Assembly: GCA_958430865.1 (NCBI GenBank) | Contig: CAUDNR010004040.1 | Coordinates: 1-63,985, forward strand | Source: Entrophospora sp. SA101 | Lineage: Eukaryota; Glomeromycota; Glomeromycetes; Entrophosporales; Entrophosporaceae | Direction: 5' to 3' | Length of the DNA: 63,985 bases | Shown here: positions 32,948 to 47,043 of the stretch, one piece after another | Position numbering within the stretch: position 1 is the first letter of the stretch | Layout of the letters: each line of letters begins with the position of its first letter | Program-made: the position numbers and the translations under genes | The notes under the pieces: model-generated | What the model was told of the DNA's origin: nothing | Database searches by the model: none | Seen by the model: the letters and a program-made list of their open reading frames with translations, nothing else

Positions 32948-34519
32948 CTTAATTCTTTCATCACTGCTAAAACCATCCAGTTGATTTAAAAACTCTAACA
33001 TGGTTCTTTGTACTTCACGATCACCACTTTTCTCACTATCAAATCTCTTTGTTCCAATAGCATCCAATTCATCAACAAAAATTATGGCAGGTGCCTTTTC
33101 TTTAGCCAAATTAAATGCATCACGTACAAGTTTAGCCCCATCACCGATAAACATCTAACAACAACAATAATAGTATTAACAATAATATCAATCTTGATTA
33201 CAGTAATAAAATATGCAAATTAAAATTATTGATTAATTATTTTGAAAAAGATTTATAATTTTTTACCTGTACTAGTTGTGGACCAGCTAATTTTAAATAT
33301 GTAGAATTAGTTTGTGCAGCACAGGCTCTTGCCAGCAATGTTTTACCGGTACCAGGAGGACCATACAAAAGAACACCTGGTCGAAGGATTAATTCATTGA
33401 ACTAATAGCCTATTGAGTTAATTTTATTAAAATTACATTTCTCCAACAAAGATTACCTTTTGGTGGTTTTATGCCCAAATTTTTAAATCTTTCTGCATGT
33501 GTCATTGGTAACACTACAGCTTCCACCAATTCTTCAATTTGTTTATCAAGTCCACCAACATCATTATAATCTTCAGTTGGTTTCTCATCAACTTCCATAG
33601 TTTTAACACGAGGATCATATCTATAAACAAAATAATGATTTATTAAAATTTATTTATTTTTTTAAATGAATAAATAAATAAACTATCCAAGTAAATAAAT
33701 TTACTCTGCTGGCAATTTATCAAATATTAAATAACTATCTTTATTTACACCAATCAAATCATTTGGTTTTAGAGTGGCAGGATCAACAAGACCAATTAAA
33801 GGCAAGAAAATAGTCTATAATAATGATTATAATTTAATATCTTAAGATAGTAGCAACATATCATTGTAATAATAAAAACAATGAATTTTACTTGACGCGT
33901 AGATGTTTTGATTACAGCACATTTTCCTTTACGATGTGCATCAAGATCTATATTTGCACCATCTTCTTCTGGTTCATCACTTGGATCCATATCAAGCAAC
34001 TAATAATTAATTATAACCATAATTCATTAATATCTTGGGTTAATATATATATATTATATATACATTATAAATTAATTAGAATAATTACAATCGATCTAAA
34101 GTAATCAAATCAATATAAAACTAACCTCAACAACATTACTAACAAGCCATGGTAATTGTATATTAACTTTTACTTTTTTTTCATTATCCTTTATTCTTTC
34201 TTTCATGCTATTTCGTTCGTGTGTTAAACGGGCATGTTCGGATTTTAAGATCTGGTTAATTAAATAGTGATGTCAATGATCACGAATTTGTGCAAGTTGA
34301 GCATTCAAAGAAGAAAAGTATCAAATCAACCAATCAATTAATATAATGATGAATGATGATTATAATGATGATAACAATAATAACCTTGATTTCGTTGTCA
34401 AGCAAACGTGTACGATTATTTATATCCTCAGTACTAGATCTTAAAATTTCTTGTCCAAGTTCTTCCAAACCTTCTTCGTTAGCTTTTTCCCAAAGTTGTT
34501 TATCTTCAAGCGTAACCAT
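32948..34519 (-). pseudogene. RPT5: 26S proteasome subunit Rpt5, copy B; 3'-truncated
   Basis: Exons at 34385-34519, 34126-34251, 33892-33999, 33705-33814, 33457-33620, 33267-33376 and 32948-33154 have the same lengths and phases as copy A. The 5' exons and the right part of exon 3 are identical to copy A. From 33934 leftwards exons differ by scattered substitutions and introns do not align. Walker A (GPPGTGKT) is intact and Walker B reads IIFVDE; PGD in exon 4 becomes PND and LELLNQ becomes LEFLNQ. After RIK the sequence runs into a T-rich stretch and a stop near 32897, with no C-terminal exon before the ribokinase gene. The product would lack the sensor, arginine-finger and C-terminal parts. 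Confidence 0.85.
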
Positions 34520-36542
34520 TTTATTTTTATTTGCTTTATTTATTTACTAAATATATGTTTTATTTACTTTTCCTTTTTTTTGTCCGAAAGTAAATTGTTC
34601 ATAAGTAATAGTTGTAAAATTAAAAAAAATCAAGAATATTTATTAATTTCGAAATTATTATATATTGCTGTTACGTAACTTCCTTCCTGGTCTGGAGGGA
34701 GGTAAAGCATTTTATTGGTTACGCGTGACACTAATATGAATCAAGTTAACTAGTTTATATCCAGACAGTTTCCAAAACTTCACTAGCATTTATTAATACT
34801 TGTTCATCTTCTTCAAAATCGTCCTGTTTGTTGCTAATCTTATTAACTGTCTAAGAAAATTAGTTATTGTCAAAGATGTTGGTTGAGTTAGCTGACGTCA
34901 ATTCTTTTTAGAATAATTTTAGTGTGTTGCCAGCCAGCGAACTCGTTAAACCGAAGTGAATGAATTCATATAGATAAATTTAATAGGTGGATAGGTAATA
35001 AAAAAATCGGTTTATCGTGTATATTCGTTTTATCAAAGCATCGTCCTGACTGTAGCATTTTTTTTTCAAGTTTTAGAATTAAATTGAAAAATAACAAAAA
35101 AAAAACTTTTTTGTAATATTTTTCTTTAGAAGACATCTTTTTTTATTAACAATAATACTATTGTTTGCTTTCATGAGTTGAATATTTTTTATGTTTTTTT
35201 TCAAAAATCTTTACTATTGCATGTTCAACCACCATCACTTTAAGTAGATTGTTTTTATATAAAGTATTAATGTAAGTCAGGTTTTATCGATATTCTTCCT
35301 AATTTAGCTGCTATGCCTGAACTATTGCCACTTATATACAATGTGTTGCATAGATTAAGGGCAGAACTTTTATTGAATATATTTTAATACGAAATGCTTT
35401 CACTATTGATTTTAATTAAAGGCTGACATCTTGATTTTTTTATCAAAGTAAATTAATTAGAAATGAATCAGGAGTTTTCTAAGATGAATCGTCTACATCT
35501 TTAAATTTTAACTTCTATCACATTATTTATAATTGATTACCAAAATTTTAAAGAAATCTAGTACATAATAAATTGTGATATGTCACGTGATTCAAAAGGT
35601 GATTCCGTTTCTTCGAACGATTAACTCTCCTATAAGTCACACCGCCCGTTTCATACAACTTATTAATATTGAAATAGTTATTTGAGAATAGAGTGTTAGC
35701 AACCTGGTATATTGATTAGGTAAATGTATCTCATTTATTCTAATAACATAATTGCAAAAAAGCAAGTAAAATTCAACCATATTGTGAATTTTAAAAGCAA
35801 ATTACTCCACCGCTAATTGCCAGATTCAGTTAGAAAATGATTTAAATGATTAAAAAGGCAAAGTTTTGTTTGAAAATTTATTTGAGTCTAGTTGATGAAT
35901 TTTTAGTAATATTATAAAAAGTTTTTTGACAACCGTTTTTTTTTTTGCAACATACTGTATATATATCGTTAAGAAAATAATAATATTATTTATCTTTTGT
36001 TATAAAGTAAAGTATCAATCTATCCTCTCAATTTTGTGTGATTAAATTAATTAATAAAATCTTATAATTCATCTTTATTGAATCAAAGTTGTTTCTTGAT
36101 TAATTAATACCTGCTGAAGAGGCAAACGCATTGTAAAATATTTTGTATTTGTCAGTGATTAATCGTTTGACCAACTTTTAACCACTATAGTTGGCTCAAT
36201 TTTGAATTTCGATTTCGATTTTAGATTTTCGATTTTAATATTAATTTCGCCAAGGGTGTTTCGATTTCGAAAACTTGTGATTTTTTCAAATTTTATTAAG
36301 TGACTTTCGCCATTATGTATGAATTAGCCATGTACAAAAATCTCTTAATTGTTACACGATATATCACTTATGCCTCATTTTGTTAGTAAGTATTAGAAGA
36401 ATATTAAATCAATGATTTGTTTTTTTTTGCAAACAATCATGTAATAAATGAATAAAATAAATAAATAAATAAATAAATGAATAAATGAATAAATGAATAA
36501 ATCAATAAATAAATAAATATATAAATCAATAAATCATTGAAA

Positions 36543-37853
36543 TTATTTAAAATCAGGAGCATTATCAGAGATTATGTAAACTCTATCATCATCTCTAAGG
36601 ATTGTAGCAGCTTTAGGATTGACATAAATGTATCTTAGATGACCACCTTTATGTTGAGTAAGCCTGTAAAGTCCTAATGGCACAGCTTTATGTTCTTGAA
36701 TCAAGAAATCATAAAATAAATGATATTCCTTGCCTATATAATGTTGAGGGAGAAAAAATATAATTAAATTAATTTAACTATGAATAATAATAATATTATT
36801 AAAATACATTGTTTTTACCAAAAAATGAAGAAGGGACATCAATTTGAAACATTTGACCAGATCCAATTTTTAAACTTTGCCATTCATTATCTTGAACATT
36901 AGTAACTTTTGGAGTTAACTTTTTATTACCAGGATCATGACTGAATATAAGACGCTTTACAATAACTGGAATGTGTTTATTATAAAAACTATTTGTATAA
37001 TTGTAATTATATAAATCTTTTAATTAATTGGTTTTTTTTGAATATTTGTGATAATTTATTCTTACTTACCATTGACAAAGTAAAGTATCTAAATTACTAG
37101 GTGTAAATACATTTCCACTCATAAAGGATGGTCGTAAAAGTGCTTGTACTGTAATAATAATAATGATGATTATTGAGACGTTATTATTAATTAAAAAAAG
37201 AAATGTTTAATACTACCATTATCATCTTGTTTATTTTTTACAGAATCACTTTCACCAATCATCTTAAATGTTTCACGATAAATACACTCTACAATCACGA
37301 AACATTCTTCGTGTGCTGCCATGGATTCAATATTCAAAGCAATCATTATCGAGGCAGCATCTGCAGTTCCGTTAGAAGATCTTATATGTGTGTGTATATA
37401 TATATATTTAATTATATATATCATTTAACTTTTTCTAAAGTTCATATTGTTAAAGTTTGACTTACTCTTCATATCTAAGGGAATCACTTAATATAACGCA
37501 TTTTTTTGCATAATGAACTCTTGCTTTATACAAATCTTTTCTTTTTAAAGGAGATCCGTTAATAAAATAGACAGGACTAAATTTTGACAAAGACCTTTTT
37601 TGATAATCGTCAGGTTCATTAGGAGATAAGATAACTATTGGTGCGTCTTTGATGTTAGAATTTTTTCCACGAAGAACCATCATAAAGATGTCAAGGTTAA
37701 CAGGAAAATCTTCGCTGTGATTACAAATTAAAACATGATCCGTAACATGTGGAATTTCTGATTTTTCATTAAAACAATAAGCAGCTGCATTATTTATATT
37801 ATTTCTTACTATTTCTGAATCAATTACATTTGAAGCTGGGATATTTGATGATT

Positions 37854-37902
<49 letters not shown>

Positions 37903-40900
37903 TAATATATAACTAGCAGCCGGAATTTGTAATTTTGTGTGTTCCAAATTATTTTCAGTTGGTGTATCATTGATGTTACTACTTTTACCGTTTTTCTTTG
38001 TAAATAAATCACGTGCAGACTGAGTAATATAAGACAAGCCTCTGTAATAGTAGGGGATTTGAACATGTTCAACAAATTGTGCCATTTTAACAGTTATCTC
38101 AGCATTACCACAAACTACAAAACCAATTTCATTTCCGTCTATGACATAATCTTGCGGATTTAAAAATATTTGAAATGGTGAGGCACTTGGTGGTAATTGT
38201 TTAAATGATTCCTTGGAACTTTGTGCTATTCTATAAATTCCAATTGAAAATAAAACTGCCCCTAGTCGATTATAAACTAGTTTTGAACATTCTAGAAAAG
38301 TTTTACCAATAAAATCCTTTGAAAATGTCACAGCATAAATTTCTTGATTAATCCCAGAAATATATTCAACTGCCCAATGCAATTCTATTAATCAATCAAT
38401 CAATCAAATATATAAGAATTATAAATGTATATTTATATTGTCATTGTTACTATCATTATTATTTATTTATTTTACCTTGTTTCTTTTTTGCACTACGAGT
38501 TAATTTATTTGCTATTTTTTTAGTGATAGAAGTTGTCAACAATACAATGAGTGAAGAGAAACCGGGAATTATTAAACTTTGAGCCATTAATCCCATGGCT
38601 ATTTCATCTATGCAAATTATATCTTTGGCTAGTATATTTTTGGAGAAAGAGTTAATATTAATTAATAATCATTTAAATAATTTTTGCGAAAAGACTTGCA
38701 AATAGAATATTTAATTACCCAAGAAATCAAAATGTGGTACATTTACAGGTGAATGGATTTGAGCATATAATGGTATTTTATTATTATATTTTTTAATAGC
38801 CTTTTTAGTTTGAATTGAATATTAAAAAATAAGTCAAAAAAAAAATCAATAAAATTTTCCTTTTTAAAATAAATAACCCATTAAAATTAATTACCAATGC
38901 TCTTAAGATTTGTGCTGCATCGTCTTCATCATCATTTTTAGAAAATTTTTTAGATAATAGGAATACTGCACTGGCAATATCAATCCTAACTTTTTCAAGA
39001 CTTCGACGTAAAGTTGCTGACCTGTGAAATATATAGGTATTTTATTTAATTAAATAATTCTAAAAATTATTACTTTATTTTCTTCATAAAATCTACCCTT
39101 TAACATATTGTACTCTGGTTGTAAATGCAGGATCTTCTAGCAATAATGCAATATTCTCTTCTGGCTGTTATTACAATATAAAATAAAAATAAATGATAAA
39201 TAAAATTAAGTGATTTGATTTTCTTCCAATATAATCCATCCTTCCATTTTAATCTTCTTCCGTTAATTCTTTTCAGTATAATTTTCTCATTCTATTCCTC
39301 CTATACTTTCAATCTTTCAATCAATTACCTCTTCATGATTTAACACAACAACTTCAGTACTCATTGTGGCCAAACCATGATCTTGACAAAAAAATTCACG
39401 TAGAAATTCATACAAGCTGGTTTCATCAAAACCTCCAGTGACAACAATGTGTTTTATATTAGATTCAGGTTTATATGAATGAGAATATTTGGATTTTTGC
39501 CTAATAAGGTCAAGAAGTTCTGATAGATTCGAGGGAAGGAATATAGCACCTGCTACCATAACATACAATATCACAATTCGAGTAAAGGCATTTTCTGGTA
39601 CTAAATCTGTTGACATTCCATTTGTACTATATACATTATAAATAAATATATATAGTTATTGACAAAAGAAAAGTGTGTATCCGAGAGATATTAATTTAAT
39701 AATTATTTATTTACCAGCTCACTAATATGAAAAATATTAATTGATTAATTGTTAATTAATAATAGATAAATAAATAAACAACTAATTATTTATTTATTTA
39801 TTTATTTGCACAATTTATTTACCTACTGTAAAAAAAAAAGTATCCATAAAACTCAAATGTTCAACATTGTCGTGATGTCCATATTGTTTATAAGTTACAA
39901 TATGAATGAATGCAGTTATCGTAAGGAAAGTAAATAAAATAGTAGCAACTGGATGTTTTTATTTGGTGAAAAAATTTTTTTTGAATATTATTTTGTGAGG
40001 ATTTTTTAAATGGAATAAGAGGAACAACTTACTTAATTGTGCAGCTTTCCTTGTAATTTTATTTAGGTTTAGTAACGAACTTTTAACGGGAATAAAAATT
40101 ATTGATACAGACCAATGAAGTCTAATGAATCTTACTGGATAAATATAAACCTAATAATAATAATAATAATAATAATAATTATCATCTAAAAAAAGTAAAA
40201 TTCCTTTTTCCCAAATAAATTATCTACCAAAATTCCAGCTCCCATATAAGTATTATCAATTTCATCATCAAATATTGTTAGAATAGAGGCTGCAATCACC
40301 GGGAACACTGATAGCCAAGTAAGTATTGAAAAAACTTTGATAAAACTTTGTAAAGGTTCGTCTGAAAGCCATATATGAGGAAGATATTGAACCAAAATAA
40401 TACAAGCAATAATGCAATCTGCATTTTGATAAATTCGAGGATATGGTATTGGATGTTGATCGATTTTTACATATTGAGTGTTCTTTGCGTGAAGGAATTA
40501 GTTGGAAATTAATTAATTTCGTAAATTCGTAAAGTAAAAATCAAAATTTACCCAAATATATAAAAGAGTAATTAATTTCGAAATTTACCCAAATATATAA
40601 AAGAATAAATATTGTTGTCATGATAGCATCAAATAATTCCCAATATCTTCCTTTTTTTGAAGTATCCATTTCAAACTTTATTCTTTTTTTCAAGCTTGGT
40701 TTTATTCCAGCTTGTTCGATGAATTCTTTCTGCCTTTGCACCCAAGCTTCATCATATTCATTATCATCACCACCACCTGGACCCACATGAACTGGTGGTA
40801 TTAAATTTGGCATTTTACTTATACTATTGGTTTTCTTTTTTTTATTCCTTTTAGGTGTATTTGTAAACGATAAACTTTTTGGTTTCATAAATACACCTCT

Positions 40901-41017
40901 TTTATGTCTATCTTGTTGCAATTGTTGTAGTTGCTCCGAGTCAGTATTGTAATTGTTGGCATTGGAGGAACTATTGCTACTACTATTATTATTTAATAAT
41001 GGAGTATTTTCGTTCAT
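36543..41017 (-). CDS. Slo/BK-like channel with non-canonical pore, copy B
   Basis: Same gene as at 3745-8219. The microexon is at 39715-39721, the pore exon at 39329-39626, and the 15-Asp run at about 37856-37902. No coding difference from copy A was noticed, so both copies share the unusual pore. Both known sites of difference nearby (35550, 35594) lie outside the gene. Confidence 0.85.
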
Positions 41018-41971
41018 TTTTTAAAGAAAATAATTGATAAAATTGGGAACAAATTTATTTGATTATCTATATCTATTTATTATACAATCCATTGTTCAGC
41101 CAATCTCCTAAATTGCAATTATTTTTGAAAGATTAAATTTTATCACAAATTCTTATTGTAAAATACTAAATATAGACAATGAATGTATCTTCAAAATGGA
41201 ATTTTTGTCAACAAGTATTTTTTTTTTTCGAAAGAAGTATATAGGCATGTGGATATTGTGTGGTGTTGTATTGGTCCAGACTTTACTTACCTAATATTTC
41301 CTTTTTCAAAAAAATTATGAAATTATTATCCTGTATGACACCTTGCTAATTGCTAATTGAATAGTTAAAAAACCCATTAAAAGAGTTAATATTGATTTAT
41401 ACTATATGAATTTAAGGTTTTTTGCGCTTGTGCCGTGGTTGAATTGACTACATGCCTTGATAAATCATAATAATTATGGACAAAGCTTGATATATCCAAA
41501 ATGCCATTGAACTGACTTTTTAACCGGTTATTTTAACTGATTTTATTAATCAGGCTTTGGTCCAATCTTTTGAACAATTTAGGGTCCACATTTAAAGATC
41601 CTCTAGCGAACATTTTTGTTTCAATATGATGTACAACGTTTGAACCCTATTAAGCATGTTAACAAATTTTTATATCATTTTCGCCGACCGCATTCCATAA
41701 ATGCAGTACCAATATATATGATGTAGCTACACGTTGGAATAATACTTAGCATTCATGGGTAATGCTATTTGATCTTGAGAAAGCTATTATTATATGATAT
41801 TAAAAGAGATTGTTAGATGGTAGTGAATAGCATTTAATAAAACAACTTGTTGAAACATTGGAACAATTTGATGCAATAACATCAACACTAAGCAGTAGGT
41901 GTTTCGTTACATTATCTTTAGTTACTTTGCTAATTTTTTTTTAAAAAAAATGTTTTGGAAAGGTTAATTAC

Positions 41972-42411
41972 AATGAGAAATCAAGATGATCCACCATTAT
42001 TGTTAGAAGAGAGTAATAAAGGTGAAGTGGAATTATATGAAGAGAGTAAAGGTGAAAGTGGAATTATATGAAGAGAGTAAAGGTGAAAGAAGGAACATAA
42101 ACCACCACTATTGATTGGTCCACTCCTTCATATTTAATGAAATTCACGAGTTTGATTATTGATTTATTCTTCCTCTTCTTGTTGTTATATTGATTTTTTA
42201 ACAGAAGCCAGAATTTACCATTTAGAATAGACAAAAACATTTATGATTTGCAAGAATTTGAACAGGAACAGGAAAATATTTTAATTTGCCAAGAGCATCA
42301 AGGAACTGTAGAATCAACAAAAAAATGAATTATCGTGTCAAAAAGTACAAGCACGGTTATTTTCTGATGTTGGTAATCATATACGTCAACAGAAAAAGAT
42401 TGTCACCTGAT
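41972..42411 (+). pseudogene. Decayed plus-strand coding remnant, copy B
   Basis: Identical to 9174-9613, including the seven-A run at 42319-42325 and the duplicated 29-bp unit. Confidence 0.35.
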
Positions 42412-42733
42412 ATTGTTTCTTTATACATTTAATAATTCTAATCTTTTTAATGTGTTTTTTATTTTTTAATATTAACGATATTAAACGATATATACTGTAT
42501 ATTAAATAATAAAATTTTTTTTACGAGTATATGGATGTCCAGTATTGGTATTATATAAGTGTTAATACCAATGCTTAAAACCATTCACACTCCAAAAAAG
42601 GATTTAGTATATGGGACATACATACTAATACCATTTGCAAGAGTTATATTTTTTGGGGTTCTATATTTGATAATTCGGATATGATTATGAATTTGAATTT
42701 TTTTTTTCACTAAATAAAATTAATCACTTACCA

Positions 42734-42863
42734 AACATGAATTTCAACATATGGTTCAGTGCCAGTATTGATAATAGTAAAGTATCTTGTTAATATGAGA
42801 AATCCAACAGCTTGTCCTTCAAATAAAACTTGTAAACAAGTTGAAGATGCAATGTGAGCCTTC
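42734..42863 (-). CDS. Orphan coding exon, copy B
   Basis: Identical to 9936-10065, with the same splice-site flanks; no partner exon found. Confidence 0.35.
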
Positions 42864-44305
42864 CTATAAACAACACAAAAGTGTCAATTGTAACAGTATA
42901 TCTTCAGCAGATTTTATTCATCTACATTAAAAATCCTGTATTGGAAATTTGCATCCTCTCCATCGTCTAATCTTTTTGTGGACACCCTACTTAAAGCATC
43001 AGCGTCACATATAAAATTCGTTGAAACATGTTTAGTAATTTTAGATGCAATTGTTTATGCGTCCTTGAAACAAGGTTTGACCATGATGATAGCCTTTACT
43101 GTCCTCTTTCTTCTCCCTTTAATTAACAATTTTTTAATGGTAGTTTTTTTTTTTAAAGTAATCCTGAAATTTCGGCATCGCAAGTTCACATCACGTTAAC
43201 ATTAAGGAATTTAATAAATTGGATTAAAATAGAATAACTTTTTTTTTTTTTTTACTATGTACTAGAAAAAAAATCTACCAACTTTATTATATACCAAACG
43301 AAAGAAAATAGTCTCCGCACTAATGTAATAAGAACAACGATTTTGCATTTGCGAATATCAAGGAGAACCCCATTTTTATTCTAGATTCAATTCGTCAACA
43401 AAACAAGTTTTTTATTAAATACATTCTTTAAAACAACAATAAATAAAAGTATACTCCAAAGCGACAAAGTTGCCCAGCAAATAACAGTTTACTAGTTCGA
43501 TAATAAGATCTAAATCTTCATTATAAATTTTATTATTTTGTTTCTTTAAAAAGAAATTATTGTTTGTCGTGGCCTTAATAAATTCTTTAAAATATATTTC
43601 GGGTAAAAGAAGAGCAAATTCATCGTTTCTGTATGACAAAGATTTATTTCTTTCTACAAGTAAAAATTTTTAAATTATCACAACTGACCATTGTCAGTTA
43701 TATAATAATTGTTTAGACTGTTCTTTGTTCTAATTTACTTATTTGATAACTTTATCTTTTCAAGTGACAAATCCTTTAACTGTTTCGCTTGAGTTTATTT
43801 TCTTAAATTAACCTAGCAAAATCTAACTGTTTATAATACACGTTTATAAACACAAAGAAGTCAAAGTTTTAGTTTTCACTATAGTAGATATTCTTTTTTG
43901 CTTTTTTTGTCGATATTCCAAATATCCAAAATATTGCTATGCCAGTCAGTGTCTCTCTGTTCGTGTAGTTTGAGCTGCACGACTAATATTTCGTAAAAAA
44001 TTATTTTAATTCATTATAATCTTAAATTATTGGTGAAAAAAAATTTTAAAAATCAAAGATTATCTTCTGTTGATCAATTTATTAGAGAAAAATTTTTTTT
44101 ATTTATTATTGTCATTAAATTTGATTTTTTTATTTTATTTATATTAATAATAGTATTGATTGATTGATTATACAAAATAATCGAGATGAGAGAAAGATGT
44201 TATACATATATATATCATCAATTTCACAACATCTACACACAAAATTTAATTACATTATATATATATACACAAATATATATTTCTCTTCCTCTCCTCTCAA
44301 TAGCA

Positions 44306-45769
44306 TTACTGTTGATGTTGTCTCGTATTAAAAGAATGCTGGGGATTGTATTGACCAGCTCCGATAATGAAAGCTCTCAACTTTTTATAAGTTGATGTTA
44401 CATAAGGTGGAATCTTCTTGCTGGCAGTTGGTGGTAATAATTTGTTGTCCAAGTAGCTACCAACATCATTAAATGTTTGTTTCGTATATTTACTCATTTG
44501 GATTTTCACACGAAGAAACATCACGTAAACAAATAACGTAAAAAACTTGCTTTGGAGGCTAATTAATTACAAATGAAATTATATTGTGGCGGTGTTGTGG
44601 CGGTGTTGTGGAATAATATGATGTGTTAGATTATTATTATTATTATCATTATAATTGTTATTATCATTAGTAAATAATAATTCTCATAAAATACATATAC
44701 ATCTTTAATAATGATACATACGTTATGACATTCCAAAGTAAAGTCAAAGGAATTACAACCACTTCAACAAGACTGACATATTTCATTGCAGGCTCATGAT
44801 TATTTTGGACCCAGAGAGAAATCCATTTCGACAAATCAATTGCCCATTGATGAGCAGGTGTGATCGATAATGCTCTGGGTTGAGATGGAGATGATTGAGG
44901 AGGTGTTGATGGTGGTGGGAAAAATGTTGTAAGAATATTTAGACGTAGATACGTTACAAAATGGAATAAAGAAAATGTTGCGTATGGAAAAAGTGTAACT
45001 ATAAAATATATTTTGTGTTTGGTGGATTCAAAAAAACATTAGAACTAGAAGTGGTAAGAGTGAACAAGTAAATGTGCGCTGAAAATTTTTTCCATAATAT
45101 ATTCTAAATAAATACCTGTAACTGGTGTATTGAAGTACCAATTTAATGCCAAAATAAGATAAAAGATGTTTTCATCTTTGTTGATTTTTCTTAAATATTC
45201 ATAACTTAAACTTGGTTTCTATTAATTAATTAATGATTATTTAGTGTAATTATAAAATATTAAGTAATTAATAAATTAATAATATCCATTAATCATTTTC
45301 TTGATTAATAGATTGATTTCTCTCGCGCACACACACACACGCGCACATAACAATACTTACACCAGATACTTTATAAACAACCACGCCATAACTTAACATA
45401 GAACCCAAATATGCTATGTAGTAATAGGAAGCTGCCCGTTCACTATTAAAAGTGATCCAATTAAAACAATAAAAAAATGTACAAAATAGCATAATAAGAT
45501 GTCCACACCACCAAGTAAATTGTGGATGCTATTTATAAATAATGACGGTTGATAAAGAGGGGAGGAGGAGAGAGGAAAAAAATGTAATAATGTAATAATC
45601 AAAAAATGAAATAATATAAATTAATTATTACCAATGTTACTGTTGCAATAATGATAATCTTCTAAAAAAAACATATTAATAAACTATATGTACGTAAACA
45701 TATATGTAGTAATACCTTGACAAGTGTAATAAGCCTTTCCGAAAGAGACTGATGTGCAATCTTTGGCAT
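44306..45769 (-). CDS. Pom33/Tts1/TMEM33-family membrane protein, copy B
   Basis: Same exon structure and sequence as 11508-12971. The first exon is at 45716-45769 and the stop at 44306-44308. Confidence 0.75.
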
Positions 45770-47043
45770 TTTTTATATAATAGATTGATATATAACGATA
45801 ACAATAATTATATTGATGATGTTATTATAAGTAGTTTTCGTTAATCGAGCTTTACAATTAATATTTATTTATTTAAATAATACGTATATAATATACTGAT
45901 ATTATATTGATTGAAAAAAATTCCATAAAAAAGAAGTTTGTAAACTTTTTGAGTTAAAGAAAAAAAAATTTTTATTAATATGAATTTTAATTAAAATATT
46001 CATGTCCATTAGTTTAAAATACGCTCAATACCACTTTCAGAAGTTACACAACCTTGTAGATCAGATCTTAAATAGGAATATGTTCATAATGCTTATTTTT
46101 TAATTGATGATTCGCCCCTATGAATCAGCGAAATGATTGACATATTCATAGTATCGACGGAGGAGAATTGACCTTTATGTTTGTGTGAAAAATTATGCTC
46201 CTGCCCTACCAGATAATTTTTTTTGCAGATAGGAAAAAACTCAAAGGTTATTGACATAGATTTTTTTTCTTTGCTTATTTGTATTGAAAAAAAAATCATT
46301 ACTTTGGGACGTAGGTTAGTATTTCCGCAGCAAGTTTCACTCATAGACGGATCATCAATTAAAAATTTTTAAGTAATTTTTTTTTGGGATTTAAATTTAC
46401 ACAAGTCTTTATTAATTCAAATATTTATATGAATTACAATCAAATTATTCTAATTAGTTTCATCTTCGATTTAATGATTTCCAATGATTTTGAATCATAT
46501 ATTGCCAAGTGTGTGTATATATATTTATAGATTTTTAATTGCCAAGCTTACTATTTTTACTATTAATAATAATTCTAGAATTTCTCCATTTTCAAATTTA
46601 CATCATAAATCATATGACTTTCTATTTATTATTATATAATCCATTTTTTTTCTTGGCCCTTTGTGGTTTATTTTTATTTTCTTCGCTGCTTTTCCTGGTA
46701 AGAAATCTTTGTCCGTTTTTTTTTCATAATTTTTTACAACATAAATTTGGTTAAATAATAAATGTGTGTTTTTCTTGACTTTTTTTTTTTTATTTATAAA
46801 TAGAACCAAAATTTAACGCTTGTCCAAAAAAAATTTTATATATTCTTAGCTACAATTACATTTATATATTTTATTATTCATATATAAGAAACCTCTGGAA
46901 GGCTTTTAGAATTCATTCTATATTTCTTGAAAAAATAAAATTCTTCAAAATCCTTTATTATTTATTTACATATATACACACTCGTACATATTATAAATAA
47001 CAATCATTGGTTCTTCTTGATTTGAAATTCAAAAAAACAAAAC

